From Vibrio hyugaensis (GTDB lineage: Bacteria; Pseudomonadota; Gammaproteobacteria; Enterobacterales; Vibrionaceae): a DNA stretch of 64,000 nucleotides. The notes under the pieces are model-generated. The model was not told the origin of the DNA. It ran no database searches and saw nothing but the letters and a program-made list of their open reading frames with translations. Made by a program: the position numbers and the translations under genes. The stretch lies in NCBI RefSeq assembly GCF_002906655.1, contig NZ_CP025794.1, forward strand, positions 3,224,001-3,288,000, in the 5' to 3' direction. The first letter of the stretch is position 1. Every line of letters begins with the position of its first letter. Shown one piece after another: positions 59,428 to 64,000 of this stretch.

Positions 59428-61059
59428 ATGTATAAGAACAAAATCACCAAAGCCCTTCTTCTAGGTGCTGGTCTGGCAGTGGCTGCCTCTTCTACTACCG
59501 CTTTCGCTGCTGATGTTCCAGCAGGTACTAAACTTGCCGATAAACAAGAACTCGTTCGTGGTAACGGTACTGAAGTTGCGACAATTGACCCGCATAAATC
59601 TCAAGGTGTTCCTGAATCTCATGTGATTCGTGATCTTCTTGAAGGCTTAGTGAATCAAAATGCAGACGGCGATACTATCCCAGGTGTTGCAGAAAGTTGG
59701 GAAACCACAGACAACAAAACGTTTACTTTCCACCTACGCAAAGATGCAAAATGGTCTAACGGTGATCCAGTAACCGCTCAAGATTTCGTATACAGCTGGC
59801 AGCGTGCTGTCGATCCAGCAACGGCTTCGCCATACTCTTGGTACATGGAATACACCAAGATGAAAAACGCGAAAGACATCGTTGCAGGTAAAAAAGACAA
59901 GAGCGAATTAGGTGTTAAAGCGACAGATGACCATACATTAGTGGTTGAGCTAGATTCGGCTGTACCGTACTTCGTAATGATGATGGGTCACACAACAACT
60001 AAGCCTGTACATAAAGCGACTATTGAAAAATATGGCGATCAGTGGACTAAGCCAGAACATTTTGTGGGTAACGGTGCGTATGTTGTCGACAAATGGGTAG
60101 TAAACGAGCGTTTAGTTCTTAAGCGCAACGAACTGTACTGGGATAACGACAAGACCGTTCTGAACAAAGTGACTTTCCTGCCAATCGAAAACCAAGTTTC
60201 GGAAATGAATCGTTTCCTTGCAGGGGAAATTGACTTTACTAACGAACTACCTTTAGAACACTACAAGCGTCTGAAGAAAGAGCACCCTGAATCAGTGTCA
60301 GTGGTGGGTAACCTATGTACATACTACTACCTGTTTAACACTAAGAAAGCTCCATTTGATGATGTTCGTGTTCGTACAGCAGTCTCATATGCGATCGACC
60401 GCAACATCGTTGCAAACGCGATTATGGGACAAGGTCAAAAACCAGCTTATTTCTTAACGCCTGAAATCACGGCAGGCTTTGAACCAGAGATGCCTGCTTA
60501 TGGTAAAATGACGCAAAAAGAGCGTGATGCAGAAGCAGCCCGTCTACTGGCTGAAGCGGGCTACGGCAAAGACAATCCACTTAAGTTCTCCCTTCTTTAC
60601 AATACATCTGAGAATCACAAGAAAGTAGCGGTAGCGCTAGGCTCTATGTGGAAGAAAGCTTTGGGAGTGAACGTAACACTAGAAAACCAAGAGTGGAAAA
60701 CTTACCTATCAACAAAAGACTCTGGTAACTTCGAAGTTGCTCGAGCAGGTTGGTGTGGTGACTACAATGAAGCTTCATCGTTCCTTACGCTGATGAAGAG
60801 TGGCAATACTACGGGTGGTATCCACTATGACAGCAAAGCATACGATGAGCTAATGGAGAAAGCGATCACATCTAAATCTGAAGCAGAGCGTTCTGCGCTG
60901 TATGCTGAAGCAGAGAAGTTGATGGCTAAAGATATGCCAATTGCACCTATCTACCAGTATGTTAAATCACGTCTACTTTCTCCAAAGGTTGGAGGTTTCC
61001 CTGCTAATAACCCAGAAGAAAAGATCTACTCAAAAGATCTTTACATCAAAGCAGACTAA
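59428..61059 (+). CDS. oppA: Oligopeptide ABC transporter, periplasmic binding protein OppA
   Basis: 543 aa. Signal peptide MYKNKITKALLLGAGLAVAA ending near AFA-ADVP. Solute-binding family 5 fold; LRKDAKWSNGDPVTAQDFVY is the family signature, and RAGWCGDYNEASSF lies in the hinge region. ATG at 59428 follows GGAG. First gene of oppABCD, binding peptides in the periplasm. Confidence 0.96.
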   Translation: MYKNKITKALLLGAGLAVAASSTTAFAADVPAGTKLADKQELVRGNGTEVATIDPHKSQGVPESHVIRDLLEGLVNQNADGDTIPGVAESWETTDNKTFTFHLRKDAKWSNGDPVTAQDFVYSWQRAVDPATASPYSWYMEYTKMKNAKDIVAGKKDKSELGVKATDDHTLVVELDSAVPYFVMMMGHTTTKPVHKATIEKYGDQWTKPEHFVGNGAYVVDKWVVNERLVLKRNELYWDNDKTVLNKVTFLPIENQVSEMNRFLAGEIDFTNELPLEHYKRLKKEHPESVSVVGNLCTYYYLFNTKKAPFDDVRVRTAVSYAIDRNIVANAIMGQGQKPAYFLTPEITAGFEPEMPAYGKMTQKERDAEAARLLAEAGYGKDNPLKFSLLYNTSENHKKVAVALGSMWKKALGVNVTLENQEWKTYLSTKDSGNFEVARAGWCGDYNEASSFLTLMKSGNTTGGIHYDSKAYDELMEKAITSKSEAERSALYAEAEKLMAKDMPIAPIYQYVKSRLLSPKVGGFPANNPEEKIYSKDLYIKAD

Positions 61060-61093
61060 TAAAGTCGCTTCAAGACTATAAGAAAAAGGCCCA

Positions 61094-61115
61094 CACGTCC
61101 TAATCACTGGACGTG
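61094..61115 (+). promoter_or_regulatory. Hairpin between oppA and oppB
   Basis: CACGTCC/GGACGTG with an 8-base loop and no T run. It may stabilise the oppA message and lower downstream expression, as often seen when the binding protein is needed in excess. Confidence 0.5.
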
Positions 61116-61165
61116 CGGTGCCTATTATCAAATTTTTAACTGTCACAGACTGAAAGAGTGAGTTT

Positions 61166-62086
61166 ATGCTTAAATTCATCGCAAAAAGGATATTTGAGGC
61201 GATCCCAACTATGTTGGTTTTGATCACCGTATCTTTCTTTCTCATGCGTTTCGCACCGGGTAACCCATTCTCGAGCGAACGTCCATTACCACCAGAAGTT
61301 ATGGCGAACATTGAAGCCAAATACGGTCTAGATAAGCCTGTATTTGAGCAATACACCACATATTTGACCAATGTTATCCAAGGTGACTTCGGACCATCAT
61401 TCAAATACTTAGACTATACGGTAAACGAGTTGATCTCGGTTGCACTGCCAGTATCGGCGAAGGTTGGTTTTATCGCCTTTATCTTCACTGTTATTCTAGG
61501 AGTCACGATCGGGACCATAGCCGCACTCAAGCAGAACTCTTGGGTTGACTATGTAATCATGTCGACGGCAATGCTAGGTGTTGTTTTACCATCTTTTGTT
61601 TTAGCACCTGCGCTAATTTATGTCTTCTCTTTGAATCTTAAATGGCTACCCGCGGGTGGCTGGCTTGATGGTTCATGGCAGTATTTGATTTTACCGGTTA
61701 TTGCTATGTCATTGCTTTATGTCGCGACGTTTGCTCGTATCACTCGTGGTTCAATGATTGAAACATTAAACAGTAACTTTATCCGTACTGCTCGTGCGAA
61801 AGGTCTTAGCTACCGTTACATCATCCTGAAGCACGCATTAAAACCAGCTCTACTTCCTGTTGTGTCCTACATGGGACCAGCATTTGTCGGCATTATTACT
61901 GGCTCGGTGGTTGTTGAGACCATCTTTGGTCTACCTGGTATCGGTAAGCTATTCGTCAATGCTGCCTTCAACCGTGACTACTCGCTAGTAATGGGTGTAA
62001 CCATCTTGATTGGTTTCCTATTTATTCTATTCAACGCCATCGTTGATATTCTACTAGCAATGATTGACCCGAAAATTCGCTACTAA
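61166..62086 (+). CDS. oppB: Oligopeptide ABC transporter permease OppB
   Basis: 306 aa, six membrane helices. Short N-terminal cytosolic part MLKFIAKRIFEAIPTMLVLI; the permease EAA loop is IRTARAKGLSYRYIILKHAL. C-terminal MIDPKIRY. Forms the channel with OppC. Confidence 0.97.
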   Translation: MLKFIAKRIFEAIPTMLVLITVSFFLMRFAPGNPFSSERPLPPEVMANIEAKYGLDKPVFEQYTTYLTNVIQGDFGPSFKYLDYTVNELISVALPVSAKVGFIAFIFTVILGVTIGTIAALKQNSWVDYVIMSTAMLGVVLPSFVLAPALIYVFSLNLKWLPAGGWLDGSWQYLILPVIAMSLLYVATFARITRGSMIETLNSNFIRTARAKGLSYRYIILKHALKPALLPVVSYMGPAFVGIITGSVVVETIFGLPGIGKLFVNAAFNRDYSLVMGVTILIGFLFILFNAIVDILLAMIDPKIRY

Positions 62087-62101
62087 CAGGGAAGTATGGT
62101 T

Positions 62102-63004
62102 ATGTTAACGAAAAAAGAGAATCTTGAAGCGGTCGAGAAATTTGCAGAGAACCTGGAAGTTGAAGGCCGTAGTTTGTGGCAAGACGCCCGTATCCGCTTT
62201 ATGCGTAACAAAGCGGCAATGGTGAGCTTGTTCATTCTTACATTGATGACGCTGGCGGTAATCTTTTTGCCAATGATTGCCCCATACGCATTTGATGATA
62301 CTGACTGGTATGCGATGCACGTCGGTCCGAGTGCTGAACACTGGTTTGGCACGGACAGCTTAGGCCGTGACCTTTACGTGCGTACGCTGATTGGCGGTCG
62401 TATCTCTCTAATGGTTGGTGTTCTAGGTGCATTGGTTGCGGTTGTGATTGGTACGCTTTACGGTGCGGCTTCTGGTTTCATCGGCGGTAAAGTTGACCGT
62501 ATCATGATGCGTATTCTTGAAATCCTATACGCGGTTCCGTTCATGTTCCTAGTTATCGTTCTGGTAACATTCTTCGGCCGTAACATCGTTCTTATCTTCG
62601 TCGCTATCGGTGCTATTGCGTGGCTAGATATGGCTCGTATCGTACGTGGTCAAACGCTAAGTCTACGTAGTAAAGAGTTTATTGAAGCGGCACACGTTTG
62701 TGGTGTGAGTAATTGGAAAATCATCACTCGCCATATCGTTCCAAACGTACTGGGTATTGTCGCGGTTTACTCGACACTGCTTATCCCAAGCATGATTCTG
62801 ACAGAATCATTCCTTTCATTCCTTGGTCTTGGTGTTCAAGAACCGATGACAAGTTGGGGCGCACTTCTACAAGAAGGTTCGCAAACAATGGAAGTAGCAA
62901 TCTGGCAGCTGGCGTTCCCAGCAGCGTTCATGGTTGTGACTCTATTCTGCTTCAACTACGTCGGTGATGGCCTGCGCGATGCGCTGGATCCAAAAGACAG
63001 ATAA
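62102..63004 (+). CDS. oppC: Oligopeptide ABC transporter permease OppC
   Basis: 300 aa from the ATG at 62102, which follows AGGGA with 9-base spacing; an in-frame ATG at 62096 would add two residues. OppC-type N-terminus LEVEGRSLWQDARIRFMRN, the motif WFGTDSLGRDLYVR, and EAA loop IEAAHVCGVSNWKIITRHIV are present. Lies 15 bases after oppB. Confidence 0.96.
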   Translation: MLTKKENLEAVEKFAENLEVEGRSLWQDARIRFMRNKAAMVSLFILTLMTLAVIFLPMIAPYAFDDTDWYAMHVGPSAEHWFGTDSLGRDLYVRTLIGGRISLMVGVLGALVAVVIGTLYGAASGFIGGKVDRIMMRILEILYAVPFMFLVIVLVTFFGRNIVLIFVAIGAIAWLDMARIVRGQTLSLRSKEFIEAAHVCGVSNWKIITRHIVPNVLGIVAVYSTLLIPSMILTESFLSFLGLGVQEPMTSWGALLQEGSQTMEVAIWQLAFPAAFMVVTLFCFNYVGDGLRDALDPKDR

Positions 63005-63034
63005 TTAAAAATAGAAAGAATAAAGGAAGCAATG

Positions 63035-64000
63035 ATGAGTTTATTAGATGTCAAAGATCTGCGCGTAGAATTTACCACTCAAGATGGTATCGTGACCGCA
63101 GTAAACGATTTGAACTTCTCTCTAAACCAAGGTGAAACCCTAGGTATCGTAGGTGAGTCGGGTTCAGGTAAATCACAAACCGTATTCGCTATCATGGGTT
63201 TGCTAGCGAAGAACGGTATCATTTCTGGTAGCGCGAAGTTTGAAGGAAACGAGATCCTTAATCTGCCAGAAAAAGCACTGAACAAGGTTCGTGCGGAACA
63301 GATCGCTATGATCTTCCAAGACCCGATGACGTCCCTTAACCCATACATGAAAGTCAGTGATCAGCTGATGGAAGTACTGATGCTGCACAAAGGTATGGGC
63401 AAAGCAGAAGCGTTCGAAGAATCTGTTCGTATGCTTGAAGCGGTTAAAATCCCAGAAGCTCGTAAGCGTATCACTATGTACCCACACGAGTTCTCAGGCG
63501 GTATGCGTCAGCGTGTAATGATCGCAATGGCACTACTGTGTCGTCCAAAACTGCTTATTGCGGATGAGCCAACAACGGCATTGGACGTTACGGTTCAAGC
63601 GCAGATCATGGATCTGCTGAACGAACTGAAATCTGAGTTCAACACTGCAATCATCATGATCACGCACGATCTTGGTGTTGTTGCAGGTTCATGTGACAAA
63701 GTACTGGTGATGTACGCAGGTCGTACCATGGAGTACGGCACTGTGAACGAAATCTTCTACAACCCAAGCCACCCTTACGCGGAAGGTCTATTGAAGGCAA
63801 TCCCTCGTTTGGATACAGAAGGCGAGATCCTGCCAACAATTCCAGGTAACCCGCCAAACTTACTGCGTCTGCCACCTGGTTGCCCTTACCAAGAGCGTTG
63901 CCACCGCGTGATGGATCGTTGTAAACGCGAAGCACCAATCTTGACACCATTTGGTGATGGTCGTCAGCGTGCATGTTTTTCTGAATGGGAGGCTTGGAGC
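63035..64000 (+). CDS. oppD: Oligopeptide ABC transporter ATPase OppD (3' end cut)
   Basis: 322 codons visible; the gene continues past the window, probably by only a few codons. Walker A GESGSGKS, Q-loop FQDPMTSLNP, ABC signature FSGGMRQRV, Walker B LLIADEPTTALD and the H-loop TH are intact. The C-terminal oligopeptide-type domain has the PPGCPYQERCHRVMDRCK cysteines. RBS AAGGAAG; an adjacent ATG at 63032 is an alternative start. Confidence 0.97.
   Translation, partial: MSLLDVKDLRVEFTTQDGIVTAVNDLNFSLNQGETLGIVGESGSGKSQTVFAIMGLLAKNGIISGSAKFEGNEILNLPEKALNKVRAEQIAMIFQDPMTSLNPYMKVSDQLMEVLMLHKGMGKAEAFEESVRMLEAVKIPEARKRITMYPHEFSGGMRQRVMIAMALLCRPKLLIADEPTTALDVTVQAQIMDLLNELKSEFNTAIIMITHDLGVVAGSCDKVLVMYAGRTMEYGTVNEIFYNPSHPYAEGLLKAIPRLDTEGEILPTIPGNPPNLLRLPPGCPYQERCHRVMDRCKREAPILTPFGDGRQRACFSEWEAWS

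Overview
The window is a continuous piece of a gammaproteobacterial chromosome, almost certainly the large chromosome of a Vibrio, most likely of the Harveyi clade (V. alginolyticus, V. parahaemolyticus, V. campbellii and relatives). The main evidence is the qrr1-luxO-luxU quorum-sensing locus, motY beside rnt (sodium-driven polar flagellum), the rsx/rnf operon, and a typical Vibrio housekeeping order around uvrB, ybhK and moaABCDE. There is no prophage, integron, CRISPR array or genomic island. The only mobile element is one intact 1505-bp IS4-family (IS50-like) insertion sequence.

Layout. 1-5.6 kb: gapA (5' part only), msrB, a DUF2989 lipoprotein, yeaC, ansA, sppA. 5.8-13 kb: fadH, ydjA-type nitroreductase, topB, a small unknown protein, an SDR with a newly noticed 39-aa membrane ORF, and a divergent histone-deacetylase-like gene, with a Fur-box palindrome between the divergent units. 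13.5-22.1 kb: DUF898 membrane protein plus M48 protease, tRNA-Ser(UGA) with decayed repeats and hairpins beside it, yejM-yejL divergent from yejK, a membrane-anchored Hpt protein, and a lipoprotein with a C-terminal membrane helix. 22.2-31 kb: nhaC, asd, a type IV pilin-like gene, an ion channel, marC family, adhE. 31-38 kb: a degenerate SDR, an unknown protein, the IS element inside the sodB terminator, sodB, grxD, a DsbA-like protein, a Na+/H+ antiporter family gene, rnt. 38.5-50 kb: motY, a DUF2753 protein, gloA, nth, rsxABCDGE, pflB, tRNA-Asn. 50.6-64 kb: uvrB (LexA box and DnaA boxes upstream), qrr1, luxO, luxU, ybhK, a molybdenum-cofactor riboswitch with moaABCDE, and oppABCD (oppD cut by the window end).

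Functional themes are redox and anaerobic metabolism (adhE, pflB, rsx, moa), envelope quality control (sppA, yejM, M48), quorum sensing (qrr1/luxO/luxU) and oligopeptide uptake (opp).

A data-quality point matters for readers. Four genes (sppA, fadH, the pilin and luxU) each carry a frameshift that is fully repaired by adding one G to a run of 4-7 Gs in the coding strand. luxU returns to exactly 114 codons this way. This looks like systematic homopolymer undercalling rather than four independent pseudogenes, so I annotate them as genes with a frameshift in this sequence.
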